Assembly (NCBI RefSeq): GCF_001547895.1
Contig: NZ_AP014627.1
Span: 6,264,001-6,328,000, forward strand
Origin: Pseudomonas sp. Os17
GTDB lineage: Bacteria > Pseudomonadota > Gammaproteobacteria > Pseudomonadales > Pseudomonadaceae
Direction: 5' to 3'
Length of the DNA: 64,000 bases
Position 1 is the stretch's first letter; each line of letters opens with the position of its first letter. This document shows positions 1-10,304 of this stretch, piece by piece. The translations under genes and the position numbers were made by a program. The notes below the pieces were generated by a model. It was not told the DNA's origin and searched no databases. It saw only the letters and a list, made by a program, of their open reading frames with translations.

Positions 1-1515
1 GCCGATCCGGGTGGTCAACTCGCCCCACTGCCGGTTCAAGCCATCAAGTTGCGCAATATAGGCCTTGAGCTGAGGATGCTCGGCATGGGCCCCACAGAAC
101 CTGTGCACGATCTTGGTGAACCCCAGCAACAGCTTGCCCTGGCTGCCCAGAACCTTGCGCCCCAGCAAGTCCAGAGCCTGGATGCCGTTGGTGCCTTCAT
201 AGATCAGGGCGATACGACAATCGCGCACCAGTTGTTCCATGCCCCATTCACGAATGTAGCCGTGACCGCCAAACACCTGCATGCCGTGGTTGGTCACTTC
301 AAGGCCGGTCTCGGTCATGAACGCCTTGCAGATCGGGGTCAGGAACGCCAGGAGGTTCTCGGCATCCTGACGCTGGGCCGGGTCGGTGTTCAGGTGGGCC
401 ACGTCCAGCAACTGGGCGGTGAAATAGGCGAGGGCACGGTTGCCCTCGTTGAAGGCTTTCATGGTCAACAGCATGCGCCGCACATCCGCATGGACGATGA
501 TCGGATCCGCCGCCTTGTCCGGGGACTTGGGCCCGCTCAGGGAGCGCATCTGCAAACGATCGTTGGCGTAGCGGACCGCGCCCTGGAAACTGGCTTCCCC
601 CAGGCACAAGCCCTGCATCCCGGTGCCCAGGCGCGCGTGGTTCATCATGGTGAACATGCAGTTCAGGCCCTTGTTGGCCTCGCCCAGCAGAAAGCCCCTG
701 GCCCCGTCGAAGTTCAATACGCAAGTGGCCGAGGCCTTGATCCCCATCTTGTGCTCGATGGAGCCGCAACTCAGCGCATTGCGCTCGCCGGCCTCTCCTG
801 CCGCATCCGGCAGGAACTTGGGCACGATGAACAGGGAAATGCCCTTGGTCCCGGCCGGTGCGTCCGGCAGCTTGGCCAGCACCAGATGAATGATGTTCTC
901 ACTCATGTCGTGCTCGCCGGCAGAGATGAAAATCTTGCTCCCCGACACGGCATAGCTACCGTCGGCCTGGGGTATGGCGCGGGTCTTGATCAGCCCCAGA
1001 TCCGTGCCGCAGTGGGCCTCGGTCAGGCACATGGTGCCGGTCCATTGCCCGGCGGTGAGTTTGCGCAGGTACAACTGTTTCTGCTCATGGCTGCCATGGG
1101 CATGAATCGCCGACATGGCGCCATGGGTCAGCCCCGGGTACATGCCCCAGGAGGTGTTGCTGGAACCCACCATCTCGCCGATCACCAGTCCCAGGGACTG
1201 GGGCAGCCCCTGGCCGCCATAGGCCGGATCGGCGGCCAGGCCATGCCAGCCGCCTTCGACGTATTGCGCGAAGGCCTGCTTGAAGCCCTTGGGGGTGGTC
1301 ACTGCGCCATTGTCAAAATGGCAGCCTTCCTCGTCGCCCGAGCGATTCAGCGGGGCCAGGACGCTCTCGCAGAACTTCGCGCCTTCCTCAAGGATCGCGT
1401 GGACCATGTCCGGGCTGGCATCGCTGGCACCCAGCGCGGCATAGCCGGCATGAAAGTCAAAGACGTGATCGATCAGAAAGCGCATGTCGCGCAGGGGAGC
1501 TTGATACTCGGGCAT
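1..1515 (-). CDS. Acyl-CoA dehydrogenase, C-terminus cut by window edge
   Basis: FAD-dependent acyl-CoA dehydrogenase of the roughly 600-residue class, oxidising an acyl-CoA to the enoyl-CoA in beta-oxidation. The frame opens at ATG 1515 (MPEYQAPLRDMRF) and stays open to base 1, giving 505 codons. Comparison with the paralogue at 3120-4925 suggests about 95 C-terminal residues lie outside. The catalytic-base region reads [18 protein letters not shown], with Glu in the YEGT motif as in the paralogue. The two proteins align almost without gaps, so an old duplication is likely. The substrate is unknown; the family includes enzymes annotated as acting on phenylacyl- and long-chain acyl-CoA. Confidence 0.93.
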   Translation of the reverse strand, partial: MPEYQAPLRDMRFLIDHVFDFHAGYAALGASDASPDMVHAILEEGAKFCESVLAPLNRSGDEEGCHFDNGAVTTPKGFKQAFAQYVEGGWHGLAADPAYGGQGLPQSLGLVIGEMVGSSNTSWGMYPGLTHGAMSAIHAHGSHEQKQLYLRKLTAGQWTGTMCLTEAHCGTDLGLIKTRAIPQADGSYAVSGSKIFISAGEHDMSENIIHLVLAKLPDAPAGTKGISLFIVPKFLPDAAGEAGERNALSCGSIEHKMGIKASATCVLNFDGARGFLLGEANKGLNCMFTMMNHARLGTGMQGLCLGEASFQGAVRYANDRLQMRSLSGPKSPDKAADPIIVHADVRRMLLTMKAFNEGNRALAYFTAQLLDVAHLNTDPAQRQDAENLLAFLTPICKAFMTETGLEVTNHGMQVFGGHGYIREWGMEQLVRDCRIALIYEGTNGIQALDLLGRKVLGSQGKLLLGFTKIVHRFCGAHAEHPQLKAYIAQLDGLNRQWGELTTRIG

Positions 1516-1606
1516 GGTGGTTTCTCCGGCAGCAGATCAGCCCAACCTACTGCCGTCGCCCTCAGCCTGCCAATGACGCTGCAGTCGCTGAATGCACCGT
1601 CATCAG

Positions 1607-2899
1607 TCAACCCGCAGCGGTATCCATGCGCACCGCACCGCGGCGGTTCTGCCCGAACGCCATGACACAGTTACGGCCAGCACCCTTGGCGCTATAGAGC
1701 GCCTGGTCGGCGGCCTTGAGCACTTCCTCGGGGGTCCGGTGCTCCATCAGCCGCTCGGCGACACCGATACTGATGGTCACCGAAACACTGGATGCTCCCG
1801 CCGCGCCACGGCGCTGGCGCCCCTGTTGGTCATCCTGGGGACGGCTGTCCTGGTTGCGCAGCTGAATGTTGTAGGTGGCAATGATCTCGCGAATCATCTC
1901 CAGGTGCGGCATGCATTCATCCAGGGTCTTGCCGGCGAACACCACGGCGAACTCTTCCCCGCCATAGCGATAGGCCCGCCCGCCGCCGGTGACTTTCGAC
2001 AGCTTGCTGGCCACCAGGCGCAACACCTGGTCGCCCACGTCGTGGCCGTGGGTGTCGTTGAATTTCTTGAAGTGGTCGACGTCGGTCATGGCCAGCACAT
2101 AGTTGCGCCCCAGGCGCTGCATCCGCTCATTGAGCGCCCGTCGCCCCGGCAGGCCAGTGAGCTCGTCGCGAAAGGCCATCTGATAGGCCTCATGGGCCAC
2201 CGCCGCGGCGATCATCAGCATCACCTGGCTGCACATGATGTTCAGGGTGAAGGGCAGGATGAAGGTCTTGGGCAGCATCCAGAACAGCCCCAGCAGGCCC
2301 ACCAGCTGCGCCGCGTGCAGCGGTCGCGGACTGCGCCAATACTGGATCGCCAACAACAGGAAGGCGGCGAAGAACACCGGATACGACAACTGGATCAGGC
2401 TCATCCAGCTGCCGTGCAAGGCCGGCCAGCGAATCTCCGCCAGCCAGTTCAGCAAGGCCTGCGGGTAACTCTGCTCCAGGCCCAGGGCCACACTGCCAAA
2501 TGCCAGCAGCACGGCAAAGCGCGCCACCATGTCCTGAAACAGATGGGTGCGCTCCTGCCAGGCGGCGAAAAGGCCAAACAGCAAGGGCAGCAGCAGACAG
2601 CACAGATGAAACACCACCGCCGCATCTTCGCGGACCCGGCCGTTATCCCGATAGAAGTCGGTCTGGGTATCCAGCAGGAAATAGGCGATGTACACCGTGA
2701 CCATCAGGAACAGTTCGCGCTGACGACGATACACCGCGCAATAGGCTCCGCCGAGCAACAGCACCAGGGTTGGCAGCACGTTGAACAGCGAAGTGAAGAA
2801 GACGTTGAGGTCCTTGACGTAGGCGGCCGCCAGCCCCGCAAGCAAGAGCAGTAAAGACGGTAGAAAGTGACTGAAACGTACAGCGGAAGAACGCGGCAA
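1607..2899 (-). CDS. Membrane-bound diguanylate cyclase (GGEEF)
   Basis: Makes cyclic di-GMP from two GTP. The N-terminal half is strongly hydrophobic with about six membrane segments. The C-terminal GGDEF domain has the substrate motif DVDHFKKFNDTHGHDVGDQ and an active-site RYGGEEF near residues 311-317. The RxxD product-inhibition site expected just before the signature is absent (TGGG stands there), so feedback inhibition is probably weak. No ATG fits the start. I chose TTG at 2899 because GGAG lies 8 bases upstream; a longer TTG start at 2926 lacks a ribosome-binding site. The gene sits between two paralogous acyl-CoA dehydrogenases on the same strand, with 91 bases to the next. The sensory input is unknown, as the membrane part matches no domain I can name. 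Confidence 0.9.
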   Translation of the reverse strand: MPRSSAVRFSHFLPSLLLLLAGLAAAYVKDLNVFFTSLFNVLPTLVLLLGGAYCAVYRRQRELFLMVTVYIAYFLLDTQTDFYRDNGRVREDAAVVFHLCCLLLPLLFGLFAAWQERTHLFQDMVARFAVLLAFGSVALGLEQSYPQALLNWLAEIRWPALHGSWMSLIQLSYPVFFAAFLLLAIQYWRSPRPLHAAQLVGLLGLFWMLPKTFILPFTLNIMCSQVMLMIAAAVAHEAYQMAFRDELTGLPGRRALNERMQRLGRNYVLAMTDVDHFKKFNDTHGHDVGDQVLRLVASKLSKVTGGGRAYRYGGEEFAVVFAGKTLDECMPHLEMIREIIATYNIQLRNQDSRPQDDQQGRQRRGAAGASSVSVTISIGVAERLMEHRTPEEVLKAADQALYSAKGAGRNCVMAFGQNRRGAVRMDTAAG

Positions 2900-3064
2900 G
2901 GGTAAAACTCCGACCCGGCTGATCAATAGATGGCATTGTGCCTTCGTTTACTGAAGTTGAGCACACTTGCTGTGACGGACATCACATTGCCATCTCTTTA
3001 ACGGCAGGAAATCGCATCTGCTTAGCGTTTTAGTCGGGAATTTTCATGAAGAATCTGCGGGCAC

Positions 3065-3096
3065 AAAAAAGCCGCTCGACCCGAAGGGCGAGCGGC
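3065..3096 (-). terminator. Rho-independent terminator of the acyl-CoA dehydrogenase
   Basis: An 8-bp perfect stem (3071-3078 with 3089-3096) and a 10-base loop are followed, in minus-strand direction, by six T residues (3065-3070). It lies 24 bases past the stop codon of the dehydrogenase at 3120-4925. Confidence 0.85.
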
Positions 3097-3119
3097 TTGG
3101 CAAAGGCGTTCAGTCAGGC

Positions 3120-4925
3120 TCAGTAAGCCAGGCCGAAGTCCTCTTCCTTCATGTCCATCAGGTTGTTGGCACCCGACAGCATGCTGGCAACGTGCGTGCG
3201 GGTACGCGGCAGGATGCGCTGGAAGTAGAAGCGCGCCGTCTGCAGCTTGGCGGTGTAGAACGCCTCTTCGGTCGTACCGGCTGCCAGTTTTTCAGCCGCC
3301 AGGCGCGCCATATCGGCCCAGAAGTAGGCCAGGCAGGCGTAACCGGAATACATCAGGTAGTCCACCGAAGCAGCACCGACTTCCTCACGGTCCTTCATCG
3401 CGGCCATGCCCACTTTCATGGTCAGCTCGCCCCACTCCTTGTTCAGTGCGGCCAGCGGTGCAACGAACTCCTTCACGGCCTCGTTGCCTTCGTTGTTCTG
3501 GCAGAACTTGTGGACGATCTTGGTGAAGCCCTTGAGCGCCTCGCCCTGAGTCATCAGCACTTTACGGCCCAGCAGGTCCAGAGCCTGGATGCCGGTGGTG
3601 CCTTCGTACAGCATCGAGATACGGCTGTCGCGAACGTTCTGCTCCATGCCCCACTCGGCGATGAAGCCGTGGCCACCGTAGATCTGCACACCGTGGTTGG
3701 CGGATTCGAAACCGACTTCGGTCATGAAGGCCTTGGCGATCGGCGTCATGAAAGCCAGCAGTGCATCGGCTTTCTTCTTCTCTTCTTCATCCACGCCGTA
3801 CTTGACGATGTCCACCTGCTTGGCGGTGAAGTAGACCATCGCCCGGTTGCCTTCGGCGAAGGCTTTCATGGTCAGCAGCATGCGACGCACGTCAGGGTGC
3901 ACGATGATCGGGTCAGCGGCCTTGTCCGGCGCTTTCGGGCCAGTCAGGGAGCGCATTTGCAGACGGTCGCGAGCGTATTTCAGACCACCCTGGAAGCCGA
4001 TCTCGGCGTGGGCCAGGCCTTGCAGAGCAGTACCCAGACGCGCGGTGTTCATGAAGGTGAACATGCAGTTCAGGCCTTTGTTCGCCGGGCCGATGAGGAA
4101 ACCGGTGGCCGCGTCGAAGTTCATCACGCAGGTGGCGTTACCGTGGATGCCCATCTTGTGTTCCAGGGAGCCGCAGCTCACCGCGTTGCGCTGGCCGACG
4201 CTGCCGTCGGCGTTGGGCAGGAACTTGGGCACGATGAACAGCGAGATGCCTTTGGTGCCGGCAGGTGCATCCGGCAGGCGGGCCAGAACGATATGGACGA
4301 TGTTGTCGGCCATGTCGTGTTCACCGGCGGAGATGAAGATCTTGGTGCCGGTAACCTTGTAGGAACCATCAGCCTGAGGCTCGGCCTTGGTCCGCAGCAT
4401 GCCCAGGTCGGTGCCGCAGTGCGGCTCGGTCAGGCACATGGTGCCGGTCCACTCGCCCGACACCAGCTTGGTCAGGTAGGCCTCTTGCTGCTCGGGGGTG
4501 CCGTGCTCGGAAATGGTGTTCATCGCGCCATGGGACAGGCCTGGGTACATGCCCCACGACCAGTTGGCCTCGCCGACCATTTCGCTCACTGCCAGGCCCA
4601 GGGACTCAGGCAGGCCCTGGCCACCGTGCGCGACGTCGTGAGCCAGGCTTGGCCAGCCGCCTTCGACGAATTGCTTGTAGGCTTCCTTGAAGCCGGTCGG
4701 GGTCTTAACGCCGGATTCACTCCAGGTGCAACCTTCCAGGTCGCCCACACGGTTCAGCGGAGCAAGTACCTGCTCACAAAACTTCGCACCTTCCTCGAGA
4801 ATGGCGTCAACCATGTCCGGAGTGGCGTCCTGGCAAGCCGGGAGGCTCTGATAGTGCGCCTCATAGCCGAGCAGCTCGTCACGAACGAAGCGAATATCAC
4901 GCAAGGGGGCCTTGTAGTCAGGCAT
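3120..4925 (-). CDS. Acyl-CoA dehydrogenase, 601 aa
   Basis: Full-length FAD-dependent acyl-CoA dehydrogenase. An N-terminal extension is followed by the usual fold: a flavin-binding stretch [13 protein letters not shown] near residue 165, a middle beta-domain with [10 protein letters not shown], and a C-terminal helical domain with the catalytic Glu in [18 protein letters not shown] near residue 440. A further C-terminal extension ends in EEDFGLAY. The length of about 600 residues, rather than 380, marks the long subclass. ATG 4925 follows a weak purine-rich leader. It has its own terminator and 193 bases separate it from the cyclase gene, so it is probably monocistronic. Substrate specificity cannot be read from the sequence. 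Confidence 0.95.
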   Translation of the reverse strand: MPDYKAPLRDIRFVRDELLGYEAHYQSLPACQDATPDMVDAILEEGAKFCEQVLAPLNRVGDLEGCTWSESGVKTPTGFKEAYKQFVEGGWPSLAHDVAHGGQGLPESLGLAVSEMVGEANWSWGMYPGLSHGAMNTISEHGTPEQQEAYLTKLVSGEWTGTMCLTEPHCGTDLGMLRTKAEPQADGSYKVTGTKIFISAGEHDMADNIVHIVLARLPDAPAGTKGISLFIVPKFLPNADGSVGQRNAVSCGSLEHKMGIHGNATCVMNFDAATGFLIGPANKGLNCMFTFMNTARLGTALQGLAHAEIGFQGGLKYARDRLQMRSLTGPKAPDKAADPIIVHPDVRRMLLTMKAFAEGNRAMVYFTAKQVDIVKYGVDEEEKKKADALLAFMTPIAKAFMTEVGFESANHGVQIYGGHGFIAEWGMEQNVRDSRISMLYEGTTGIQALDLLGRKVLMTQGEALKGFTKIVHKFCQNNEGNEAVKEFVAPLAALNKEWGELTMKVGMAAMKDREEVGAASVDYLMYSGYACLAYFWADMARLAAEKLAAGTTEEAFYTAKLQTARFYFQRILPRTRTHVASMLSGANNLMDMKEEDFGLAY

Positions 4926-5103
4926 AGCGATAAACCTCTGCTGATGTAACCGGGAATGAACAACCGCGTTGATTTTTTATAGCGGTCAAACAGGTGTTTG
5001 AAACATACGTTTAGGCCCAAATCTTGTCAAGCGCCGCTCCAATGCCTTTCGTCATCGAAACAAAACACACGCGCAGGCCAATACCCACAGCGCTGCCGTG
5101 AAG

Positions 5104-5127
5104 TGTAGGAGCCGGCTCACCGGCGAT
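5104..5127. repeat. Single REP element
   Basis: One copy of the pseudomonad REP core (TGTAGGAGCCGGCTCACCGG) in the 299-base gap between the acyl-CoA dehydrogenase promoter side and the next terminator. The rest of this gap shows nothing else I can name. Confidence 0.75.
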
Positions 5128-5179
5128 CAGTTACACAAGGAAATGAAGAAGAGGAACTACAGAAGGGAAAGGCATGAGC

Positions 5180-5213
5180 AAAAGCCCGCCTCCCCTCAGG
5201 GAAACGGGCTTTT
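5180..5213 (-). terminator. Terminator of the 98-aa gene
   Basis: A 9-bp stem, AAAAGCCCG (5180-5188) with CGGGCTTTT (5205-5213). It carries A and T runs on both sides and so could act in both directions. It lies 12 bases beyond the stop of the gene at 5225-5521. Confidence 0.8.
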
Positions 5214-5224
5214 GCACAAAGCGA

Positions 5225-5521
5225 TCAAGCGTAGGTATCGATCAGGGTACCGAGCGCCTCATCAGAGGCCTTGGCAACCTTGACTCCCAGCTCCACCTGG
5301 ATCTTGCCCATGGACATATCGACCATGCTGCTGGCCAGGTCCGACTCCTGGCTGCGATCCACGCCGTTCAGGCGATTGACCTGATCGGCAGACGCCCGGC
5401 TGTCGGAAGAGCGCTCGACGGCGCTGCTGGCGATCTGGCTGGAACCTTGATCGACACGATTCTGTCCGGCCTGAATGGCATTCAGTCCGGCGTAGAAAGC
5501 GCTGTTCCCGGAAATTTCCAT
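5225..5521 (-). CDS. Small protein of unknown function, 98 aa
   Basis: No family I can name with confidence. The protein has no signal peptide or membrane segment. The N-terminus (GNSAFYAGLNAIQAGQNRVDQ) and C-terminus (SSMVDMSMGKIQVELGVKV) are amphipathic, and the middle is rich in Ser, Asp and Gln. This layout and the DMSMGKIQ region vaguely resemble flagellar rod/hook-type helical ends or the small YjfB motility family, but the resemblance is weak. An imperfect inverted repeat (TGACA-gg-TGTCA, 5547-5558) lies just upstream and may be an operator. A clear terminator follows, so it is a real single-gene unit. Confidence 0.75.
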   Translation of the reverse strand: MEISGNSAFYAGLNAIQAGQNRVDQGSSQIASSAVERSSDSRASADQVNRLNGVDRSQESDLASSMVDMSMGKIQVELGVKVAKASDEALGTLIDTYA

Positions 5522-5628
5522 GGAAGGACTCGACCTTGAAAATGAGTGACAGGTGTCATTGAAGCAGACGCGTCAAGAAAACACCCGTCAAAAACACTAA
5601 TGGCAATATGCCTCTTCATAGGCAAAAT

Positions 5629-6309
5629 CTAGTCCAGCAAGTCCAGTTGCAGGTGCTCGGCCACCGCCTCGGCGCTGGCCGGCTTGAGTCGCGGCACTCT
5701 GCCAAGGCACGGCGCAGGCAAGCGTTCAGCCAAAGTCGCCAGGTTTTCTTCCAGACGAGAGGTCTTCGGCTCGATGATATTGGCCACCCAGCCCGCCAGC
5801 TGCAGACCGTCCTGGGCAATCGCCTCGGCGCTCAGCAATGCGTGATTGATGCAACCCAGGCGCACGCCCACCACCAGAATCACCGGCAACCCCAGGGCCA
5901 TGGCCAGGTCCGACAGATTGTCCTGATCGGCCAGGGGCACCCGCCAGCCCCCGGCCCCTTCAATCAGGGTGAAGTCCGCGCCCTTGGCCAACAATTCACG
6001 CATCGGCATCAACAGCGATTGCACCGTCAACGCCACACCGGCCTCCCGCGCCGCGAGATGGGGCGCGATGGCCGGCTCGAAGGCGAACGGGTTGACCTCT
6101 TCATAGCTCAGTGGCAACGACGACTGGGCCAGCAACGCCAGGGCATCGGCATTGCGCAGGCCCTTGGGACCCACCTCGCAACCGGAAGCCACCGGCTTGC
6201 CCGCCGCGGTGCTCAACCCGGCCAGACGCGCCGCGTGGAGCAGCCCGGCAGCGATGGTGGTCTTGCCCACATCGGTGTCGGTGCCAGTAATGAAATAGGC
6301 AGGACTCAT
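5629..6309 (-). CDS. bioD: Dethiobiotin synthase
   Basis: ATP-dependent closure of the ureido ring: 7,8-diaminopelargonate plus CO2 gives dethiobiotin, the penultimate step of biotin synthesis. The 226-residue cytosolic protein has the P-loop [10 protein letters not shown] at residues 8-17, the Lys of GKPVASG, and the [10 protein letters not shown] motif. Its ATG overlaps the bioC stop by 4 bases (ATGA). It is the last gene of bioBFHCD; bioA is not in this window. Confidence 0.97.
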   Translation of the reverse strand: MSPAYFITGTDTDVGKTTIAAGLLHAARLAGLSTAAGKPVASGCEVGPKGLRNADALALLAQSSLPLSYEEVNPFAFEPAIAPHLAAREAGVALTVQSLLMPMRELLAKGADFTLIEGAGGWRVPLADQDNLSDLAMALGLPVILVVGVRLGCINHALLSAEAIAQDGLQLAGWVANIIEPKTSRLEENLATLAERLPAPCLGRVPRLKPASAEAVAEHLQLDLLD

Positions 6310-7118
6310 GGCGCTTTCTCCAACACGGCGTAGACCACCTGATAAGTCGCCGGCAGCCCCCTGGGCTGACGAAAGCCTTCATAAGCCTCAATCAGCCCGG
6401 CGATACGCGCCCGTCCAGTGAGGCCGCCGGGGCGACCGGGGTTCAGATTGTGCGCACCCAAGGCCTTCAACTCATGGGTCAGGCTGCGCACATCCGGGTA
6501 ATACAGCACATGGGGGCTCTTCTCCAGGCTGTGCACCTGCAGGCCGCTGGCCTCACACAACTGACGATAGCGTTCGAACTCACGGAAACGATTGACGTGC
6601 ACCTGCCCGTCGACCCGCCCCCAGCTCTCGCGCAACTCGTGCAAGGTGCCGACACATAAGCTGGCAAATGCCAGCACGCCCCCCGGTTGCAGCACCCGCC
6701 GAGCCTCGCTGAGCACCGCCGAAAAATCCGCACACCACTGCACCGCCAGGCTGGAAAAAATCAGTCCGCAACTGTCGTTCTGCAAGGGCAGGCGCTCGGC
6801 GTCGCCGGCGATGAAATGCTCGGCCCCGCCCAGAGGCCGCGCATGTTCGAGCATGCCCTGGGCGATATCCAGGGCCAGCCCCTGGCTGCCCGCAAAGCGT
6901 TGCCCCAGCACACGACTGAAATGCCCGGTGCCGCAACCCAGGTCGAGCCATCTGGCGGGGACGAGTCCTGCAGGCAAGCGATTCAACAACTGCTGGCCGA
7001 CCGCTCGCTGCAACTCGGCGACACTGTCGTAACTGGCCGCAGCGCGGGAAAAAGAAGCCGCTACCTGACGCTTGTCAGGCAGGCCTGCGGGCAAGACAGC
7101 AACAGACAGATCAGTCAT
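6306..7118 (-). CDS. bioC: Malonyl-ACP O-methyltransferase
   Basis: SAM-dependent methylation of the free carboxyl of malonyl-ACP, which disguises it as a primer for making the pimeloyl chain. The class I methyltransferase fold shows motif [15 protein letters not shown] near residue 52 and the post-motif [10 protein letters not shown] chose ATG 7118 ([10 protein letters not shown]), which overlaps the end of bioH by 8 bases, rather than ATG 7130. This gives 270 residues and places [12 protein letters not shown] at the N-terminus as in other BioC proteins. Fourth gene of the operon. Confidence 0.95.
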   Translation of the reverse strand: MTDLSVAVLPAGLPDKRQVAASFSRAAASYDSVAELQRAVGQQLLNRLPAGLVPARWLDLGCGTGHFSRVLGQRFAGSQGLALDIAQGMLEHARPLGGAEHFIAGDAERLPLQNDSCGLIFSSLAVQWCADFSAVLSEARRVLQPGGVLAFASLCVGTLHELRESWGRVDGQVHVNRFREFERYRQLCEASGLQVHSLEKSPHVLYYPDVRSLTHELKALGAHNLNPGRPGGLTGRARIAGLIEAYEGFRQPRGLPATYQVVYAVLEKAP

Positions 7119-7842
7119 CACCGGACTCATGCAAGAAAGCCTGGATCGCCCCCGCCACTCCATGGGGATCCTCCAGAAGAAAACCGTGGCTGGCCTGCTC
7201 GATCAGGCCAACTTCTATATCCGGCAGCAAGGCCAGCAACTCGGCGGCCGCCTCGGCAGGCACCAGAGCATCCAGCCCGGCGAACAGGTGCAACTGCGGG
7301 CCGCGAAACCCCAGCAGGGCTTCGCGCGTATCCAGCTGCGCCAACAACTCCAGGCCCGCCATCAGCACCGGCCCCGGCGTGGTCGGCGCGCCGCCCAGCA
7401 GCATCCGCGACAAGCCGCGGGGATCGGCCGCACCCTGGGCACACAGCAGGGAAAAGCGCTTGAGGGTGGTGCGCGGATCAGCGGCGCAGCCGGCCAGAAA
7501 GCCGTCGAACGTCTCACCGGCCATGGCACTGGACCATTGCTCGTGCGCAACGAAACTGGGGTTGCTGGCCAGGGTCAACAAGCCGCAGCAGCGCTCGCCG
7601 CGTCGGGCCGCCAGCTCCGCGGCGAGCATACCGCCCAGGGACCAGCCCCCCAGCCAGGCGTCATCCGGCACCGCGTCATCGAGTTCGTCCAGCCATGCCT
7701 GCGGATCGCTGGAGGTCAGCTCCGGCAGGGGTTCGATCTCCACCCGCAAGTGTTCATCCAGCCCCTGCAACGCGGCAGCCAGGGGTTCCAGGGGCGACAC
7801 GCCCAGCCCCCAGCCCGGCAACAGAATCAGTCGATCACGCAT
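7111..7842 (-). CDS. bioH: Pimeloyl-ACP methyl ester carboxylesterase
   Basis: Alpha/beta hydrolase that removes the methyl group added by BioC and so ends chain building, releasing pimeloyl-ACP to BioF. The nucleophile elbow is GWSLGG (Ser near residue 74). The catalytic Asp is probably in GLDALVPAE and the His in [11 protein letters not shown]. The start at ATG 7842 ([12 protein letters not shown]) overlaps bioF by 8 bases and has GAGG upstream. A longer start at 7866 would only add residues translated from bioF sequence. 243 residues. Confidence 0.95.
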   Translation of the reverse strand: MRDRLILLPGWGLGVSPLEPLAAALQGLDEHLRVEIEPLPELTSSDPQAWLDELDDAVPDDAWLGGWSLGGMLAAELAARRGERCCGLLTLASNPSFVAHEQWSSAMAGETFDGFLAGCAADPRTTLKRFSLLCAQGAADPRGLSRMLLGGAPTTPGPVLMAGLELLAQLDTREALLGFRGPQLHLFAGLDALVPAEAAAELLALLPDIEVGLIEQASHGFLLEDPHGVAGAIQAFLHESGDD

Positions 7843-9013
7843 GGCTCGGCCTCGTTTGCAGTTCACTGAAACAATCCGCCAACGCGCTTAACAATAGCTG
7901 CACCTGCGCCTCGCTGTGGGCGGCGGACAACGTCACCCGCAGCCGCGCACTGCCGGCCGGCACGGTCGGCGGACGGATGGCGGTGACCATGATTCCCCGC
8001 GAGCGGAGCATCCGTGACAACTCCACGGCCCGGGCACTGTCGCCGACCATGATCGGCTGGATCGGGGTAAAACTGTCCATCAGCTCCAGGCCAATCTGCT
8101 CGGCCCCCAGCCGGAACTGGCGGATCAGATTGGCCAGGTGCTCGCGCCGCCAGTGTTCGCTGCGCAGCAACTCCAGGCTCTTGCGCGTGGCGCAGGCCAG
8201 CGCTGGCGGTTGGCTGGTGGTGTAGATGTAGGGCCGGGCGAACTGGATCAGGGTTTCGATCAAGTCCTCGCTGCCAGCGACAAAGGCCCCGGCGGTGCCG
8301 AACGCCTTGCCCAGGGTGCCCACCAGCACCGGCACTGCATCCAGCCCCAGGCCGAAGTGCTCCACCAGTCCGCCGCCATTGGCCCCCAGCGGGCCGAAAC
8401 CATGGGCGTCGTCCACCATCAACCAGGCACCGCGGGCCGTGGTTTCCCGGGCCAGGGCCGGCAGGTCGGCAACATCGCCGTCCATGCTGAACACCCCGTC
8501 GGTGACCACCAGGGTATTGCCGGTGGCCTTTTCCAGGCGCTTGGCCAGGCTGGCTGCATCGTTATGCAGATAGCGGTTGAAGCGGGCTCCCGAAAGCAGC
8601 CCGGCATCCAGTAGCGAGGCGTGATTGAGGCGATCCTCCAGCACCGTATCGCCCTGCCCGACCAGGGCCGTGACCGCACCGAGATTGGCCATGTAGCCCG
8701 TGCTGAACAGCAACGCCCGCGGGCGCCCCGTGAGGTCCGCCAGGGCTTCTTCCAACTCGTGGTGAGGCGTGCTGTGGCCAATCACCAGATGCGAGGCCCC
8801 ACCGCCCACGCCCCAGCGGCTGGCCGCGTCGCGCCAGGCTTCGATCACTTGCGGATGATTGGCCAGGCCCAGGTAGTCGTTGTTGCAGAAGGCCAGCAAC
8901 GGCTGCCCGTCCACCACCACTTGCGGCCCCTGGGGGCTTTCCAGCAGCGGACGCTGGCGATACAGATGTTCGGCACGGCGGGCAGCGAGGCGCGCGGCGA
9001 GATCAAAAGACAT
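7835..9013 (-). CDS. bioF: 8-amino-7-oxononanoate synthase
   Basis: PLP enzyme condensing pimeloyl-ACP with L-alanine to give 8-amino-7-oxononanoate (KAPA). The 392-residue alpha-oxoamine synthase has the substrate-binding [10 protein letters not shown] near residue 43, the PLP-stacking region with [10 protein letters not shown], and the Schiff-base Lys in [12 protein letters not shown]. It is separated from bioB by 132 bases that contain a REP pair and is translationally coupled to bioH. Confidence 0.97.
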   Translation of the reverse strand: MSFDLAARLAARRAEHLYRQRPLLESPQGPQVVVDGQPLLAFCNNDYLGLANHPQVIEAWRDAASRWGVGGGASHLVIGHSTPHHELEEALADLTGRPRALLFSTGYMANLGAVTALVGQGDTVLEDRLNHASLLDAGLLSGARFNRYLHNDAASLAKRLEKATGNTLVVTDGVFSMDGDVADLPALARETTARGAWLMVDDAHGFGPLGANGGGLVEHFGLGLDAVPVLVGTLGKAFGTAGAFVAGSEDLIETLIQFARPYIYTTSQPPALACATRKSLELLRSEHWRREHLANLIRQFRLGAEQIGLELMDSFTPIQPIMVGDSARAVELSRMLRSRGIMVTAIRPPTVPAGSARLRVTLSAAHSEAQVQLLLSALADCFSELQTRPSHA

Positions 9014-9048
9014 GCAGGCCTCGATGTTGGCTCACAGACACATTACCC

Positions 9049-9136
9049 GTAGGAGCGGGCTGGCCCGCGAAGCGAACAACCCGCCACCCGCCGGATTCGC
9101 GCGGTTCACGGGGTTCGCCGGCAAGCCGGCTCCTAC
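9049..9136. repeat. REP pair between bioB and bioF
   Basis: Two REP cores in inverted orientation: GTAGGAGCGGGCTGGCCCGC at 9049 and the complementary form ending in CGGCTCCTAC at 9136. In the transcript they can fold on each other and may protect the upstream bioB message from 3'-5' decay. Confidence 0.85.
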
Positions 9137-9145
9137 GGCACAGGG

Positions 9146-10201
9146 TCAGACGGCGGCGTTGTAGAACTGCTCGCTGCTTTTCTGCTCCACCAGGGCCTGC
9201 TCGATAGCGGCCTGATGCACTTCGTCGGCATGCTCTTCCCGGGCTTCGGGCTGGATGCCCAGACGGGCGAACAGTTGCATGTCCTTGTCGGCCTGTGGGT
9301 TGGCGGTGGTCAGCAGCTTGTCGCCATAGAAAATCGAGTTGGCACCGGCGAAGAAGGCCAGGGCCTGCATCTGCTCGTTCATCGCTTCGCGACCGGCGGA
9401 CAGACGCACGTGGGATTGCGGCATGAGGATCCGCGCCACCGCGAGCATGCGGATGAAGTCGAACGGATCCACGTCTTCGGCGTTCTCCAGCGGGGTGCCG
9501 GCCACTTTCACCAGCATGTTGATCGGCACCGACTCCGGATGCTCCGGCAGGTTGGCCAGCTGGATCAGCAGACCGGCGCGGTCGTCGAGGGATTCGCCCA
9601 TGCCGAGGATGCCGCCGGAGCAGATCTTCATCCCCGCGTCGCGTACGTAGGCCAGGGTCTGCAGGCGCTCACTGTAGGTGCGGGTGGTGATGATGCTGCC
9701 GTAGAACTCCGGCGAGGTGTCGAGGTTGTGGTTGTAGTAGTCCAGGCCGGCCTTGGCCAGGGCTTCGGTCTGCTCCTGATCCAGGCGCCCCAGGGTCATG
9801 CAGGTTTCCAGGCCCATGGCCTTCACGCCTTTGACCATCTCCAGCACATAGGGCATGTCCTTGGCCGACGGGTGTTTCCAGGCGGCGCCCATGCAGAAAC
9901 GCGTGGAACCAATGGCCTTGGCCCGGGCGGCTTCTTCCAGGACCTTCTGCACTTCCAGAAGTTTTTCCTTTTCCAGGCCGGTGTTGTAGTGACCGGACTG
10001 CGGACAATATTTGCAATCTTCCGGGCAGGCGCCGGTCTTGATCGACAGCAGCGTGGAAACCTGGACCCGATTGGCATCGAAATGCGCGCGGTGCACCGTC
10101 TGCGCCTGGAACAGCAAGTCATTGAACGGCTGGACGAACAGGGCTTTGACTTCAGCCAAAGTCCAGTCATGACGCAGGGTAGCGGTGGTGCTGGCGCTCA
10201 T
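9146..10201 (-). CDS. bioB: Biotin synthase
   Basis: Radical SAM enzyme that inserts sulphur into dethiobiotin. The [4Fe-4S] cluster motif CPEDCKYC (CxxxCxxC) lies near residue 55, followed by the QSGHYNTG stretch. The C-terminal part carries the YGDKLLTT region near the second cluster. The start at ATG 10201 ([13 protein letters not shown]) gives the usual 351 residues; an upstream in-frame start at 10264 would add 21 unconserved residues. First gene of the operon, behind the promoter and BirA-type operator at 10276-10330. Confidence 0.97.
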   Translation of the reverse strand: MSASTTATLRHDWTLAEVKALFVQPFNDLLFQAQTVHRAHFDANRVQVSTLLSIKTGACPEDCKYCPQSGHYNTGLEKEKLLEVQKVLEEAARAKAIGSTRFCMGAAWKHPSAKDMPYVLEMVKGVKAMGLETCMTLGRLDQEQTEALAKAGLDYYNHNLDTSPEFYGSIITTRTYSERLQTLAYVRDAGMKICSGGILGMGESLDDRAGLLIQLANLPEHPESVPINMLVKVAGTPLENAEDVDPFDFIRMLAVARILMPQSHVRLSAGREAMNEQMQALAFFAGANSIFYGDKLLTTANPQADKDMQLFARLGIQPEAREEHADEVHQAAIEQALVEQKSSEQFYNAAV

Positions 10202-10275
10202 GGGCGATTCCTTGATTATGCTTGGCAAGCGGCGCTGGACAGGGAAGGTCCACGGCCGCGACACGGATGTCCGGC

Positions 10276-10304
10276 ATATTTATGGAAGCGCCATGCACTG
10301 TCAA
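10276..10304 (-). promoter_or_regulatory. Putative sigma-70 promoter of bioBFHCD
   Basis: Reading the minus strand: a perfect -35 TTGACA (10304-10299), a 17-base spacer and AAATAT (10281-10276) as a fair -10. Transcription would start near 10269, about 70 bases before the bioB ATG. Confidence 0.55.

Noticed and set aside
49..1665. Plus-strand open frame of 538 codons over the first acyl-CoA dehydrogenase
   Set aside because: Antisense shadow; the minus-strand frame aligns over its whole length with the paralogue at 3120-4925.
10185..10292. N-terminal extension of ComF by 36 residues
   Set aside because: It would run back through the bioB leader and into the bioB start, and adds no conserved residues; ATG 10293 has a good ribosome-binding site.
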